A stretch of DNA of 58,641 nucleotides from Candidatus Equicola stercoris. GTDB taxonomy: Bacteria > Bacteroidota > Bacteroidia > Bacteroidales > Bacteroidaceae. Where the stretch lies: the NCBI GenBank assembly GCA_018065415.1, contig JAGHTI010000018.1, positions 1 to 58,641 of the forward strand. Direction: 5' to 3'. Positions within the stretch are counted from its first letter, which is position 1; the number at the start of each line of letters is the position of its first letter. The translations under genes were made by a program, and so were the position numbers. The notes under the pieces were generated by a model, which made no database searches, was not told where the DNA came from, and saw only the letters and a list, made by a program, of their open reading frames with translations. Positions 9,713-19,018 of this stretch are shown piece after piece.

Positions 9713-9879
9713 TGGTGTTTTTTTTTATGAAAATCAAATGAAACTAACTGCTTAAAATCCATGTAGTTAAGAATTATGTGTTTTTTGTGGCTTTAGAAAG
9801 GTGTGGTGTTGGTGTAATTGTTTGATTATTATTGTGTTATGGTGAGAATAGAATCGTCAAAAAAAATATTTAAAAAATA

Positions 9880-9915
9880 AAAATGGCAGAATGTCGCTAT
9901 TATTTCTGCCATTTT
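9880..9915 (-). terminator. Intrinsic terminator of the nrdJ-folB-amidase-MCE operon
   Basis: Perfect 12-base inverted repeat AAAATGGCAGAA (9880-9891) and TTCTGCCATTTT (9904-9915) with a 12-base loop. On the minus strand it is followed by a T-rich tract (9859-9879), and it sits about 55 bases after the stop of the MCE gene. Confidence 0.8.
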
Positions 9916-9969
9916 ATGTGATTCTAATTAAAGTGTTTTAGGGTATTTGTTATTTAGACAAATAAAAAA

Positions 9970-10902
9970 TTATTTTTTTCTTTTGTCTTTTCTTCCAAAC
10001 AAAGAGAAATGAACATAATCTTTTGGATGTTCTTTCAAGTCTTTAACCAATGCTTCCGTTGACTTTAATGTGGAGTCCAATGCAACAACAGAATGGTTTA
10101 GGTTATCATATAGAGATTTGTCGTTTACTAGAGCTCCGATTGTTCCATATCCTTTGTTTATCTTACTTGTAATATCTCTCACATCTTTTACTGCATGGTC
10201 AACGCGTGCTAATGTTTTATCAATGTTTGCATCATCAATCTTTTTTGTTACTGATGACAAGTGTGTCATTGTAGCATCAGCTTTCTGCATCATGCCAGGC
10301 AATGAGTTGTTTACTTCACCAAGAATACCATTCAGTTCCTCTGTTGATGTCTTAAGTTGACTAGTTATATATTCAATATTATGAATTGTTCCACTAGTGG
10401 ATGGATCGGATAGTAATGCGTTGACGTTCATTAGAATTGAATCGAGTTTTGGTAGCATTTTTTCAATTGATGGAATCATTTCTGTTGCCTTTTCTAGTGC
10501 TCCTAATGATGAATTGCCCATAAGAGTGTCGCCAGCAGAATAGAACTGTGTGTTGTCGGTGAGAGAAAGATTTAGTTTGGTTCCACCTAACATTTCAGTA
10601 GCGAGTTCCGCATGACTCCCTACGGGTATTTGAAGATGCTTGTCTATCCTCAGCTCAACGACAATCTCACCATTGTTATCATAGTCGTATGCAATATCTT
10701 TTACGGTACCAATCTGATAACCGCTTGCAAGAATAGGGCTTCCTGCGGCGAGGCCTTTGATGTTCTCAAACTTGGCATAATATATGCGACTTGAAGAAAA
10801 GATATTTAATCCTTTTAGAAATTGAAGTCCGAAAAATAAAATTACAATTGCTATGATAGCGATTATCGCTATTTTAACTTCATGTGAAAAGAACGTTTTC
10901 AT
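9970..10902 (-). CDS. MCE/MlaD-family lipid-transport substrate-binding protein
   Basis: Periplasmic lipid-binding subunit, anchored in the inner membrane, of an Mla-type ABC transporter that moves phospholipids between the membranes. The 310-residue product has an N-terminal membrane anchor (about residues 9-27), a single MCE domain with AKFENIKGLAAGSPILASGYQIGTV at about 42-66 and the GGTKLNLSL stretch, then a long helical region with repeated hydrophobic spacing up to a basic C-terminal tail (GRKDKRKK). It follows the amidase gene by 14 bases. The permease and ATPase subunits are not in the window. Confidence 0.88.
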   Translation of the reverse strand: MKTFFSHEVKIAIIAIIAIVILFFGLQFLKGLNIFSSSRIYYAKFENIKGLAAGSPILASGYQIGTVKDIAYDYDNNGEIVVELRIDKHLQIPVGSHAELATEMLGGTKLNLSLTDNTQFYSAGDTLMGNSSLGALEKATEMIPSIEKMLPKLDSILMNVNALLSDPSTSGTIHNIEYITSQLKTSTEELNGILGEVNNSLPGMMQKADATMTHLSSVTKKIDDANIDKTLARVDHAVKDVRDITSKINKGYGTIGALVNDKSLYDNLNHSVVALDSTLKSTEALVKDLKEHPKDYVHFSLFGRKDKRKK

Positions 10903-10916
10903 ATATATTATTCTAT

Positions 10917-12146
10917 TTATTGTCTCTTTCCGTCTTTGACAGTAATAACGAAAGCTTCGGGAAATTTTGATCTAAGTTTTTTACAAAGTGTACTTGCTTC
11001 TGAGATATTTTCAGAGATTCCTGTAATATATTTCAACCATTCACCATCTTGATAATAAACGGCTTCTTCTCCTTGAAGTTGTGCGTCTCCAGAATTGAGT
11101 TGACGTTTTGATGCAAAGATCTGTACGGCATAGTATTTCCCCGATGTCGGAAATAGTTCTGCAAGTGTCTTCTTTTTAGTTGTGTTTTCTTTTTGTGTTT
11201 CCTTTTGAGGGGTAACAGTAGGTTCTGTCTTTTTAGTTATGTTTTCTTTTTGTGTTTCCTTTTGAGGGGTAACAGTAGGAGCTGTCTTTTTAGCCGTATT
11301 TTCTTTTTGTGTTTCTTTTTGAGGAGCAACAGTAGGTACGGACATTTGTGTTGCAGCTTTTGGTGCAATATAAGGTGTAACTATGTGCTTGTCATATTTG
11401 TTTCTATATTCAACAAACGCATTGAATAATCCATGTGCAAGTTGACTTATGCCTATGTCAGAATTAAGATATTGTTCTTCGTCTGGTGTTGAGATAAAGC
11501 CAAGCTCCACTAGACAACTAGGCATTGATGTTTTGCGTAAGACTAGGAATCCAGCTTGATGTACTCCTTTATCAATGCGGTCTGCAGTATGTATTACATT
11601 ACGTTGTATTCCTTTTGCCAGTTCAACACTTTGTGCCATGTTCTTATCTTGCATAAATTCGAACATGATATAGCTTTCTGCAGAATTGGGATTGAAACCT
11701 TCATATTTCTCCTCGTAGCCTTGTTCGTAGGTTATTACAGCATTTTCTCGTTTTGCTACATTTAGATTTTCTGCTGCTCGTGCCATACCTAACGTATAAG
11801 TTTCAAAACCTTCGGCTAACCTACCTTTTGGAACGGAATTGGTGTGTATTGATATAAAAAGGTTTGCTTTGTTGCGGTTGGCAATGTTTGCACGTTCATT
11901 CAACTCAACAAATTCATCCGTTGTTCTAGTATATACAACTTTTACTCCTGGACAATTTTGATCAACAAGTCGTCCAAAAGTGAGTGCTACTGTTAAATTT
12001 ATGTTTTTTTCTTGAGAATATTCTCCTATTGCACCTGGGTCATGCCCTCCATGCCCAGCATCAATGACCAGAGTAAATGGAGTTGTGGCAGCAAAACTAT
12101 AAAATGCCACCAAACAAACACCGAAAAAAAGTATTGTTTTTTTCAT
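10917..12146 (-). CDS. N-acetylmuramoyl-L-alanine amidase with SPOR-like domain
   Basis: Periplasmic zinc amidase that removes stem peptides from peptidoglycan, usually for cell separation. The 409-residue product has a signal peptide (about 1-19), an Amidase_3 domain with VIDAGHGGHDPGAIG near residue 27, the NLFISIHTNS and CLVELGFIST segments, a low-complexity linker at about 270-325 made of a 19-residue repeat, and a C-terminal domain (KYYAVQIFASKRQ onward, about 335-405) that looks like a SPOR peptidoglycan-binding domain. SPOR domains target proteins to denuded glycan at division sites. A -7 element precedes it at 12156-12163, so it can be expressed apart from nrdJ-folB. Confidence 0.9.
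   Translation of the reverse strand: MKKTILFFGVCLVAFYSFAATTPFTLVIDAGHGGHDPGAIGEYSQEKNINLTVALTFGRLVDQNCPGVKVVYTRTTDEFVELNERANIANRNKANLFISIHTNSVPKGRLAEGFETYTLGMARAAENLNVAKRENAVITYEQGYEEKYEGFNPNSAESYIMFEFMQDKNMAQSVELAKGIQRNVIHTADRIDKGVHQAGFLVLRKTSMPSCLVELGFISTPDEEQYLNSDIGISQLAHGLFNAFVEYRNKYDKHIVTPYIAPKAATQMSVPTVAPQKETQKENTAKKTAPTVTPQKETQKENITKKTEPTVTPQKETQKENTTKKKTLAELFPTSGKYYAVQIFASKRQLNSGDAQLQGEEAVYYQDGEWLKYITGISENISEASTLCKKLRSKFPEAFVITVKDGKRQ
11170..11335 (-). repeat. 57-base in-frame tandem repeat in the amidase linker
   Basis: Nearly three copies of a 57-base unit encoding PQKETQKENTxKKTxPTVT (19 residues). The units are almost identical at DNA level, which points to recent duplication and possible length variation between strains. 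The encoded linker joins the catalytic and SPOR-like domains. Confidence 0.85.
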
Positions 12147-12155
12147 AGATGTTTA

Positions 12156-12163
12156 CAAAGGTA
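12156..12163 (-). promoter_or_regulatory. -7 element upstream of the amidase gene
   Basis: TACCTTTG on the minus strand, ten bases before the amidase ATG, in the short gap after folB. No clear -33 partner is visible. Confidence 0.5.
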
Positions 12164-12178
12164 ATAAAAGTTTCTTAG

Positions 12179-12571
12179 TTAGAACTTTTTAGTTATGTTT
12201 TTTTTGAAAATCAGGCTTTTGTATAGCTCGATACCTGCGTCACTACATCCTGGCGGATTAGTTTTTACGATATTTATTCTGATCGACAATAGGTGCTTTT
12301 TGCATTCTTTTATTATGCGATTCATAATACGTCCAGCCACATGTTCTATGAGATTTGACGGTATGGCCATTTCTTCTTGAACCACCTTATATATATATGC
12401 GTAACTGATAGTGTCATTAATGTTGTCGGATTTAATAGCCTTATCTACATCAACACCACATTTGATATTTACGATATAGTCGGTACCAATTTGGCGTTCT
12501 TCTGGAAAAACGCCATGAAAAGCATGTACCTTTATGTCTTTCAGTAGAATATATTGCTCGTCTATCCGCAT
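12179..12571 (-). CDS. folB: Dihydroneopterin aldolase
   Basis: Splits dihydroneopterin to 6-hydroxymethyl-dihydropterin and glycolaldehyde in folate synthesis. The 130-residue product shows the family pattern: LKDIKVHAFHGVFPEERQIGTDY near the N-terminus with the conserved Glu of GVFPEE, the DTISYAYIYKVV segment, the LIEHVAGRI helix and the KTNPPGCSDAGIEL strand. It overlaps the end of nrdJ by ten bases, so it is co-transcribed with it. folE, the first enzyme of the pathway, lies about 6 kb away at 18455. Confidence 0.93.
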   Translation of the reverse strand: MRIDEQYILLKDIKVHAFHGVFPEERQIGTDYIVNIKCGVDVDKAIKSDNINDTISYAYIYKVVQEEMAIPSNLIEHVAGRIMNRIIKECKKHLLSIRINIVKTNPPGCSDAGIELYKSLIFKKNITKKF

Positions 12572-15135
12572 CTAGAAGCACCGCAGTTTTTACAAATCAG
12601 ACATCCTTCTTGATATACTAATGCTTCTTCTCCGCATACAGGACATTTCTTACCTTTTGCAGCAGTTCCATCTTGTATGTATTTTTTTAATGCTCGCTCA
12701 ACTCCATTTTTCCAGGTGTTGATACTTTCTGATACAAGTGAGAGGGAGCCGACAAGTTTGATGACATTTGTCAGTGGCATGCGATAACGCAATACACCGG
12801 AAATAAGTTTTGCATAGTTCCAATATTCTGGATTAAACTTTTCACTCAGTCCTTCTACTGTTGTCTTATAGCCACGTTTGTTTTCAAATTGGAAGTCATA
12901 GCGATGTGTGCCATCTTCATTTTTTTGTTTCAGTATCTTTCCGTGTGTTACCGTTTTTGGTAATGCGATACCTTCATCATCATCCTGTAAACCTGTGAAT
13001 ATTTCGTATGGATAACCATCTAACAATCCCACGAAAGCAACCCATTTCTCTTTATTATTTTGAAAACGTACAACATCGCATTCCAGTACATCTGGGCGGT
13101 GTTCGGTTACCTCTGGAGATTCACATGGCGGTAACGGCTCTTTATCATCTTTTTTCTTTTCGTCTGTCTTAATCAAAACTCCAGAACGACAACCATCACG
13201 ATATACGGTACACCCTTTACACCCACACTTCCATGCTTGTATGTATAATTCGTTTACTAATGCCTCGTCAACATCTGCAGGTAGATTTATTGTAACGGAT
13301 ATAGAATGGTCAACCCATTTCTGTATTGCTCCCTGCATCGTAACCTTCTCCATCCAATCGACATCATTTGCAGTAGCCTTGTAATATGGAGAACGTGCTA
13401 CAAGATCGTCCATTTCTTCCTGAGAATAGTTCTTGTTAGTGTCTATCCCATTGATCTCCATCCATTTGAGGAATTTTGGATGGTAAACGATGTATTCTTC
13501 GAAACAATCTCCAACTTCATCGGTATAATCCACATGAATATTTGTGTCATTAGGGTTTACCTTTCTCCTACGTTTATAGACAGGCATAAAAACAGGCTCG
13601 ATGCCACTTGTTGTTTGAGTCATGAGAGAAGTGGTGCCGGTAGGTGCTATCGTTAGACATGCAATGTTTCGTCTTCCGTATTTTACCATATCATTATATA
13701 AGTCATTGTCGGCTTCTTTTAGTCTTAATACGAAAGGATTGTTTTCTTCTCTCTTAGCATCGAATACTTCGAATGCACCGCGTTCTTTTGCCATCTCAAC
13801 GGATGAACGGTATGCGGCAAGAGCAAGGGTCTTGTGTACTTTCACAGAAAAATCAGTTGCTTCTTTAGTTCCATAGCGAAGGCCCATGGCGGCAATCATG
13901 TCACCTTCGGCGGTGATACCGACACCTGTACGGCGTCCCATACCACTTTTTTTAGCAATCTTCTTCCATAAATTTAACTCGCAATGTTTGACGTCTTCTG
14001 ATTCGGGGTCTCCTTGTACTTTTGCCAATATTTGGTCTATTTTTTCCAATTCCAAATCCACGATGTCGTCCATGATTCTCTGTGCCAATCCAACGTGTTT
14101 CTTAAACAAGTCAAAATCGAATTCTGCTTGTGGAGTAAATGGATTTTTTACGTATGAATATAGATTTATAGAAAGCAGGCGGCATGAATCATAAGGACAT
14201 AATGGAATCTCACCACAAGGGTTTGTTGAAACGGTTTCAAATCCGAGATCTGCGTAACAGTCAGGGATGCTTTCACGCTTTATAGTATCCCAAAAAAGTA
14301 CGCCAGGCTCTGCGCTCTTCCATGCATTGTGCACGATTTTCTTCCATAACTCAGATGCATCAATGTCCTTTTCAAACGTTGGATTATCGCTATAAATAGG
14401 AAAGTTTTGCTTATAAGGTGTGTTATTGATGGCAGCCTGCATAAACTCATCATCAATTTTTACACTTACATTTGCTCCTGTTATCTTTCCTTCTGTCATT
14501 TTTGCATCAATGAAAGCCTCGGAGTCAGGATGTTTAATACTTACAGACAACATAAGGGCCCCACGTCTTCCATCTTGAGCCACTTCGCGAGTTGAATTTG
14601 AATAACGTTCCATGAAAGGGACAAGTCCTGTTGACGTCAAAGCAGAGTTTTTGACAGGGCTACCAGCTGGTCGCACTTGAGATAAATCGTGCCCGACACC
14701 ACCACGACGTTTCATCAATTGTACTTGCTCTTCATCCTGTAACATAATTGCACCATAGGAGTCAGCTTCTCCATCAACACCGATAACAAAACAATTGCTT
14801 AATGATGCTACTTGATTGTTGTTACCTATTCCTGTCATTGGACTTCCTGCTGGAATTACATAGCGGAAATGGTCTAACAATTGGAAAATTTCTTCTGCAG
14901 ATTTTGGATTATTGTATTTCTTTTCTATTCTTGCGACTTCATTTGCTATACGCCAATGCATATCTTCTGGACTCTTTTCATAAATCTTTCCGAAACTGTC
15001 CTTCATTGCATACTTGTTTACCCATACGCGAGCAGCAAGTTCGTCACCATTAAAATACTGTAGGGATGCTTCAAAAGCCTCTTCATACGTGTAGTCGCGT
15101 GTTTCGTTAACGTCAAAAAAATCTTTCTCTGTCAT
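12562..15135 (-). CDS. nrdJ: Adenosylcobalamin-dependent ribonucleoside-diphosphate reductase (class II)
   Basis: Reduces ribonucleotides to deoxyribonucleotides using a B12-derived radical, independently of oxygen. The 857-residue product has the class II core: the MKRRGGVGHDLSQVRPAGS and ALTSTGLVPFMERYSNSTREV segments, the NPCGEIPL loop holding an active-site Cys, the IAPTGTTSLMT motif of the nucleotide-binding end, a Cys pair cluster CGCKGCTVYRDGC and a C-terminal zinc ribbon (CPVCGEE...CKNCGASRCG). The C-terminal Cys residues probably re-reduce the active site. A -7 element lies at 15205-15212. I saw no cobalamin riboswitch in the upstream 435 bases. Confidence 0.95.
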   Translation of the reverse strand: MTEKDFFDVNETRDYTYEEAFEASLQYFNGDELAARVWVNKYAMKDSFGKIYEKSPEDMHWRIANEVARIEKKYNNPKSAEEIFQLLDHFRYVIPAGSPMTGIGNNNQVASLSNCFVIGVDGEADSYGAIMLQDEEQVQLMKRRGGVGHDLSQVRPAGSPVKNSALTSTGLVPFMERYSNSTREVAQDGRRGALMLSVSIKHPDSEAFIDAKMTEGKITGANVSVKIDDEFMQAAINNTPYKQNFPIYSDNPTFEKDIDASELWKKIVHNAWKSAEPGVLFWDTIKRESIPDCYADLGFETVSTNPCGEIPLCPYDSCRLLSINLYSYVKNPFTPQAEFDFDLFKKHVGLAQRIMDDIVDLELEKIDQILAKVQGDPESEDVKHCELNLWKKIAKKSGMGRRTGVGITAEGDMIAAMGLRYGTKEATDFSVKVHKTLALAAYRSSVEMAKERGAFEVFDAKREENNPFVLRLKEADNDLYNDMVKYGRRNIACLTIAPTGTTSLMTQTTSGIEPVFMPVYKRRRKVNPNDTNIHVDYTDEVGDCFEEYIVYHPKFLKWMEINGIDTNKNYSQEEMDDLVARSPYYKATANDVDWMEKVTMQGAIQKWVDHSISVTINLPADVDEALVNELYIQAWKCGCKGCTVYRDGCRSGVLIKTDEKKKDDKEPLPPCESPEVTEHRPDVLECDVVRFQNNKEKWVAFVGLLDGYPYEIFTGLQDDDEGIALPKTVTHGKILKQKNEDGTHRYDFQFENKRGYKTTVEGLSEKFNPEYWNYAKLISGVLRYRMPLTNVIKLVGSLSLVSESINTWKNGVERALKKYIQDGTAAKGKKCPVCGEEALVYQEGCLICKNCGASRCG

Positions 15136-15180
15136 GTGTTTCCAATTGCTTTAACCAAGTTGTCTGTATGTTTATAAAAA

Positions 15181-15199
15181 ACTTTTTTAGTAAAAAAGT
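15181..15199 (-). other. Perfect hairpin in the nrdJ leader
   Basis: ACTTTTTT and AAAAAAGT separated by three bases form a perfect eight-base stem, just downstream of the nrdJ -7 element and about 45 bases before the ATG. It could shape the nrdJ leader or mark an operator; function unknown. Confidence 0.4.
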
Positions 15200-15204
15200 G
15201 TCTG

Positions 15205-15212
15205 CAAAGGTA
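15205..15212 (-). promoter_or_regulatory. -7 element of nrdJ
   Basis: TACCTTTG on the minus strand, about 70 bases before the nrdJ ATG. No TTTG is seen at the usual distance upstream. Confidence 0.5.
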
Positions 15213-15540
15213 AGAAAAATCAAATGAATAAATTTTCTTTTTTGGAAATTTTTTTTTGAAAAAATAAAAGAAAGTTTTCCCAAAAGGATAACTTTTTTAT
15301 CATGTGTCTCGTTAGAAATATTCAGAAATGGGGTTGGTAATCGAAAATGATGGCCGAAGAAATAAAAAATAGATACCCTAAATTTAGAAGTGGGTGGATG
15401 TTTTTCCAAATGTATGGATAAAAATATGTATAAAAGTTTTGTACATGCTATTTTTTTATGTTGGGGGATAAAATAAAAAAATGCAACGATTAGAAATCGT
15501 TAATTTTGTACTGAATAAGTGTGGTCTCAGAATTTTTATT

Positions 15541-15548
15541 TATCTTTG
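15541..15548 (+). promoter_or_regulatory. -7 element of the DUF1599-tpiA-folE-dnaG operon
   Basis: TATCTTTG ends 22 bases before the ATG at 15571. The -33 region is poor. It is the only promoter-like element seen before a run of tightly packed genes reaching at least dnaG. Confidence 0.55.
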
Positions 15549-15570
15549 CAGTCAGATATAAAATGGCATA

Positions 15571-16113
15571 ATGGAAACAAATGAACAGTTTGAAATAGTG
15601 ATGAATGAGTGCAGAACATTATTTGCACAGAAATTGCATGATTATAGAGCTTCGTGGAGAATATTACGTCCAACTTCCCTTACTGACCAGATTTTCATCA
15701 AAGCAAAACGGATACGTACTCTTGAAATGAGTGATGGAAAGGGATTGGTGGATGAGGGAATCCGTCCAGAATTTATTGGCATTATCAATTATGGTATAGT
15801 GGGGCTTATACAACTGAGTCTGCCGTACGTTGATGCAGTTGATATTACCAATGAGAAGGCTTTGGAACTGTACGATAAATATTCCAAACAGTCATTGGAG
15901 TTGATGAAACGTAAAAATCATGATTATAATGAGGCGTGGAGAGGTATGCGTATAAGTAGTTATACCGACCTCATACTTACAAAAATAGAGCGCACTAAGG
16001 AGATCGAGAATCTTCATGGAAACACTCTTGTGTCTGAAGGTGTTGATGCCAATTATATGGATATGATTAACTATGCCGTATTTGGGGTTATAAAATTGGA
16101 CGAAGAAGCTTGA
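15571..16113 (+). CDS. DUF1599 (nucleotide-modification-associated domain 1) protein
   Basis: Function not established; the domain has been named for its association with DNA base modification in phages, but Bacteroidetes carry it as a housekeeping-located gene. The 180-residue product is an internal duplication: each half has a K-x-x-DY-x-x-(A/S)W motif (KLHDYRASW near residue 22, KNHDYNEAW near 117), a T-D-x-I-x-x-K-x-x-R stretch and a conserved (L)VxEGxxxxxxxxINY end. The duplicate motifs suggest a two-site or pseudo-dimeric fold. It is the first gene of a conserved Bacteroidetes run with the DoxX-like gene, tpiA, a SPOR protein and folE. Confidence 0.85.
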   Translation: METNEQFEIVMNECRTLFAQKLHDYRASWRILRPTSLTDQIFIKAKRIRTLEMSDGKGLVDEGIRPEFIGIINYGIVGLIQLSLPYVDAVDITNEKALELYDKYSKQSLELMKRKNHDYNEAWRGMRISSYTDLILTKIERTKEIENLHGNTLVSEGVDANYMDMINYAVFGVIKLDEEA

Positions 16114-16115
16114 AG

Positions 16116-17072
16116 ATGAAAGTCGTAAAAATTCTTTCCCGCTGTATATTGGCTTTTACGTTCCTTTTATCAGGACTTATCAAAGCTAATGATCCGTTAG
16201 GCATGGTGTACAAAATGCGGGAATATTTTGTCGTGTGGGGGTGTGATGATGTGTCTTACTCCCTTTTGACAATATTTACGATAGTATTGGCATCATTCGA
16301 ATTTTGTTTAGGAATGGCTTTGGTTATTGGTGACAAGAGGGTTTTGGCGAATGCTGTCAAAATAGCGATTGTCTTTATATCCCTAATGTCGTTATTTACA
16401 TTATGGTTGGCATTAACGGATGCCGTTAGTGATTGTGGATGTTTTGGCGATTTGATAGTCCTTACGAATTGGCAGACGTTTTTCAAAAATATAATATTAT
16501 TGTCTATATGTGTTTTATTATGGTGGAAAATGGATAATGAGCCATGTATTGAAAATGTCACTATATTCAAAGTTGCCGATTCGATAATGTGCGGATTCAT
16601 TGTGGCATTGTCTATTATATCTCTTCATCATTTGCCGAGAGTAGAAACATCCTCATATAAGGTCGGTACACGTCTGAATCAAATAGAAACATTCTTTGTA
16701 GAAAAAGATGGTGAGGATGTGACAGAAGATATTGCTAGTAAAAAGGGTAGAACATATTTACTTGTGGCACCTTACCTACAGGATTCAGATGAGGGTGGTA
16801 TGAGTGAATACAATGCCATATATAAAATGTGTCATAAAAAAGGATATGGTTTCTATTGCCTTACAGCTAGTGATGAGGCTGAAATGGACAAATGGAAACA
16901 TAATACAGCGGCTGAATACCAGTTTCTGTATTCTGATGATGCTGAATTGAAAACGATGGTACGAAGTAATCCAGGAATATTGTTTTTAGAGAATGGTATT
17001 ATAAAAGGAAAATATAGTAAAAATGATTTAATAAAAATAATAAAAAATGAGAAAAAAGATTGTAGCAGGTAA
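16116..17072 (+). CDS. DoxX/MauE-like membrane protein of the BT_3928 family
   Basis: Integral membrane protein of unknown role. The 318-residue product begins with a hydrophobic region containing [22 protein letters not shown], a DoxX/MauE-type start, followed by three more membrane segments with a SDCGCFGD loop, then another segment near 150 and a soluble C-terminal part of about 140 residues that could be thioredoxin-like but lacks a CxxC pair. I chose the ATG at 16116; an in-frame TTG at 16110 is possible. Its 3' end overlaps tpiA by 26 bases, indicating coupled translation. Confidence 0.8.
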   Translation: MKVVKILSRCILAFTFLLSGLIKANDPLGMVYKMREYFVVWGCDDVSYSLLTIFTIVLASFEFCLGMALVIGDKRVLANAVKIAIVFISLMSLFTLWLALTDAVSDCGCFGDLIVLTNWQTFFKNIILLSICVLLWWKMDNEPCIENVTIFKVADSIMCGFIVALSIISLHHLPRVETSSYKVGTRLNQIETFFVEKDGEDVTEDIASKKGRTYLLVAPYLQDSDEGGMSEYNAIYKMCHKKGYGFYCLTASDEAEMDKWKHNTAAEYQFLYSDDAELKTMVRSNPGILFLENGIIKGKYSKNDLIKIIKNEKKDCSR

Positions 17073-17808
17073 TTGGAAGATGAACATGAACCTGCAAGAC
17101 GGAATTTCTTTGGCAAAAGAATTGAATGATACGTTGAGTAATGAAAAACCAAACTGTGGCGTGGTAATCTGCACGCCATTCATACATTTGGCAAGTATTG
17201 CTCAGTTTCTTGATCAAAGTGTTATTGGGCTTGGTGCAGAGAATTGTGCAGACAAGGAAAAAGGTGCTTTTACTGGTGAGGTAAGTGCAGAGATGATAAA
17301 AAGTACTGGAGCACAGTATGTGATTATTGGTCATTCAGAACGCCGTGAATACTATAAGGAGACACCAGAGATATTGAAAGAGAAGGTTCTGTTGGCTCAG
17401 GCAAATGACTTGAAGGTAATATTCTGTATTGGTGAAAGTCTGCAAGAACGTGAACAGGGCAGACAGAATGAAGTGGTAAAGGCAGAATTGGAAGGTAGTG
17501 TGTTCAACCTAAGTGCAGAAGATTTTGGTAAGATAATAATTGCTTACGAACCAATATGGGCAATAGGTACAGGTAAGACCGCGACAGCAGAACAGGCGGA
17601 AGAGATACATGCTTATATCCGTAGTGTCATAGCAGAAAAGTATGGTGATGAAATAGCAGAAAACACTACTATCCTTTATGGTGGAAGCTGTAAAGCAAGT
17701 AATGCTTCAGAATTGTTTGCAAAGCCTGATATTGATGGAGGACTTATTGGTGGTGCATCGTTGAAGGCATCCGATTTTAAGGGAATCATTGATGCTTGGA
17801 AGAAATAG
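17047..17808 (+). CDS. tpiA: Triose-phosphate isomerase
   Basis: Interconverts dihydroxyacetone phosphate and glyceraldehyde 3-phosphate in glycolysis. The 253-residue TIM barrel has all catalytic residues: Lys11 in GNWKMN, His96 in IIGHSERRE and Glu168 in [11 protein letters not shown], plus the phosphate-binding YGGSC and GGLIGGASL loops. Length is normal. The start ATG lies 26 bases inside the preceding gene, and the stop directly abuts the next ATG. Confidence 0.98.
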   Translation: MRKKIVAGNWKMNMNLQDGISLAKELNDTLSNEKPNCGVVICTPFIHLASIAQFLDQSVIGLGAENCADKEKGAFTGEVSAEMIKSTGAQYVIIGHSERREYYKETPEILKEKVLLAQANDLKVIFCIGESLQEREQGRQNEVVKAELEGSVFNLSAEDFGKIIIAYEPIWAIGTGKTATAEQAEEIHAYIRSVIAEKYGDEIAENTTILYGGSCKASNASELFAKPDIDGGLIGGASLKASDFKGIIDAWKK

Positions 17809-18465
17809 ATGAATTGTATGATGAATAGAATTGTTGCGATTACCGTGATGTTTATTGTAGGCAGTTTGCTGTGTGGCATCAAGACAGATGCCCAGAGTTT
17901 TCTGTGGCACCTAAAGAAGACAGAAAATGGTAAGGGTACGATTACCATTCATCAAGACAAATCACTTGATTATATCATTGATAATCGTGAACCAGTTAAG
18001 GATATAGTAAAGGCCGATACGGTTGCCCGCACACATAAAGATGTAATGAAGCCAAAAGTCGATACCATACGTGTTAGACCGAAGGCCCCAGATATTGTGG
18101 TAAAACGTAAGATGATATCAAAAGGCGATTCTACTCATGCCATCGTACCTACGAAAAAAATAATCACCAACGGCAGGAAAATCCCAGGCTATCGCATACA
18201 GCTGTATGCTGGTGGTAATACACGTCAAGATCGTCAGAAAGCCGAGATGATAGGTAGAAAGATGAAACTATATTTCCCATCAGAACCTATATACACTCAT
18301 TTCTATTCCCCACGTTGGATTTGTCGTATGGGAAATTATGAGAGTATGGACAAGGCTACACAGGTGTTGAATAGGGTTCACAAACTCGGTGTACCAGGTG
18401 CATGTATCGTGAAAGGGATGATAACAGTAAGGAAAGTTAAAGAGACAACAGAAGATGATGAATGA
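17809..18465 (+). CDS. SPOR domain-containing secreted protein
   Basis: The 218-residue product has an N-terminal signal or membrane segment (about 5-28), a basic, low-complexity middle rich in Lys/Asp/Val (for example [19 protein letters not shown]), and a C-terminal SPOR-like domain from about residue 125 ([26 protein letters not shown] onward). SPOR domains bind peptidoglycan lacking stem peptides, so it probably acts in the envelope. It starts immediately after the tpiA stop; the second Met at 17821 could be used instead. It overlaps folE by 11 bases. Confidence 0.82.
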   Translation: MNCMMNRIVAITVMFIVGSLLCGIKTDAQSFLWHLKKTENGKGTITIHQDKSLDYIIDNREPVKDIVKADTVARTHKDVMKPKVDTIRVRPKAPDIVVKRKMISKGDSTHAIVPTKKIITNGRKIPGYRIQLYAGGNTRQDRQKAEMIGRKMKLYFPSEPIYTHFYSPRWICRMGNYESMDKATQVLNRVHKLGVPGACIVKGMITVRKVKETTEDDE

Positions 18466-19018
18466 AGAAAAGTTGAACATGTTGGCATGCCATTGTAATG
18501 ACATTCTTGGTCTTGTTGGCGAAGATGTTTCCAGGGAGGGACTACAGAAGACTCCAATGCGTGTGGCAAAAGCAATGGCAAAGTTGACAGAGGGTTATGA
18601 TATGGACCCTATAGCAACATTGCAGAGTGCCATGTTCAAAGAGGATTATTCGCAGATGGTAATTGTCAAAAATATCGACTTTTTTTCTTTATGTGAACAT
18701 CATATGATGCCATTCTATGGTAAGGTTCATGTGGCATATATTCCTAATGGGTATATTACTGGATTAAGTAAAATCGCGCGCGTAGTAGATATTTTTTCTC
18801 ATCGTCTGCAAGTACAGGAGCGTATGACATTGCAAATCAAGGAGAGTATTGAAGAAGCTTTGAAACCTCTTGGCGTGATGGTTGTTGTTGAGGCTCATCA
18901 CATGTGCATGCAAATGCGCGGTGTGGAAAAAGTCGATTCCGTAACCACTACGAGTGAGATAAGTGGAGCGTTCAAAAACCCAACTACGCGTGTGGAATTT
19001 ATGAATTTACTTAAATGA
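18455..19018 (+). CDS. folE: GTP cyclohydrolase I
   Basis: Converts GTP to 7,8-dihydroneopterin triphosphate, the first step of tetrahydrofolate synthesis. The 187-residue product has the zinc and catalytic motifs: [20 protein letters not shown], the [13 protein letters not shown] segment, the RLQVQERMT segment and the [15 protein letters not shown] segment that supplies the second zinc Cys. Length is normal for type IA. It overlaps both neighbours (11 bases before, four after), so it is in the DUF1599-dnaG operon. Confidence 0.97.
   Translation: MMNEEKLNMLACHCNDILGLVGEDVSREGLQKTPMRVAKAMAKLTEGYDMDPIATLQSAMFKEDYSQMVIVKNIDFFSLCEHHMMPFYGKVHVAYIPNGYITGLSKIARVVDIFSHRLQVQERMTLQIKESIEEALKPLGVMVVVEAHHMCMQMRGVEKVDSVTTTSEISGAFKNPTTRVEFMNLLK

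Larger units (their letters stand above)
9661..9969. other. Intergenic stretch between dnaA and the MCE gene
   Basis: About 310 bases, AT-rich. It holds the dnaA promoter (9681-9712) and the terminator of the upstream minus-strand operon (9880-9915). I looked for a cluster of DnaA boxes (TTATCCACA-like) and saw none. Confidence 0.7.
15136..15570. other. Divergent intergenic region between nrdJ and the DUF1599 gene
   Basis: A 435-base, AT-rich stretch. It holds the nrdJ -7 element (15205-15212), a hairpin in the nrdJ leader (15181-15199) and the -7 element of the rightward operon (15541-15548). The middle (about 15240-15520) shows nothing I can name; there is no B12-box motif and no plausible reading frame. 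Confidence 0.6.

Noticed and set aside
9661..9762. N-terminal extension of DnaA starting at 9762
   Set aside because: The extra residues do not resemble DnaA domain I, and a good promoter lies within this stretch, downstream of the longer start.
9661..9969. Replication origin next to dnaA
   Set aside because: No cluster of DnaA-box-like sequences is visible; only a promoter and a terminator are supported. The origin often lies away from dnaA in this phylum.
15136..15570. Cobalamin riboswitch upstream of nrdJ
   Set aside because: No B12-box (GCCACTG-like) or the expected multi-stem structure could be found on the minus strand.
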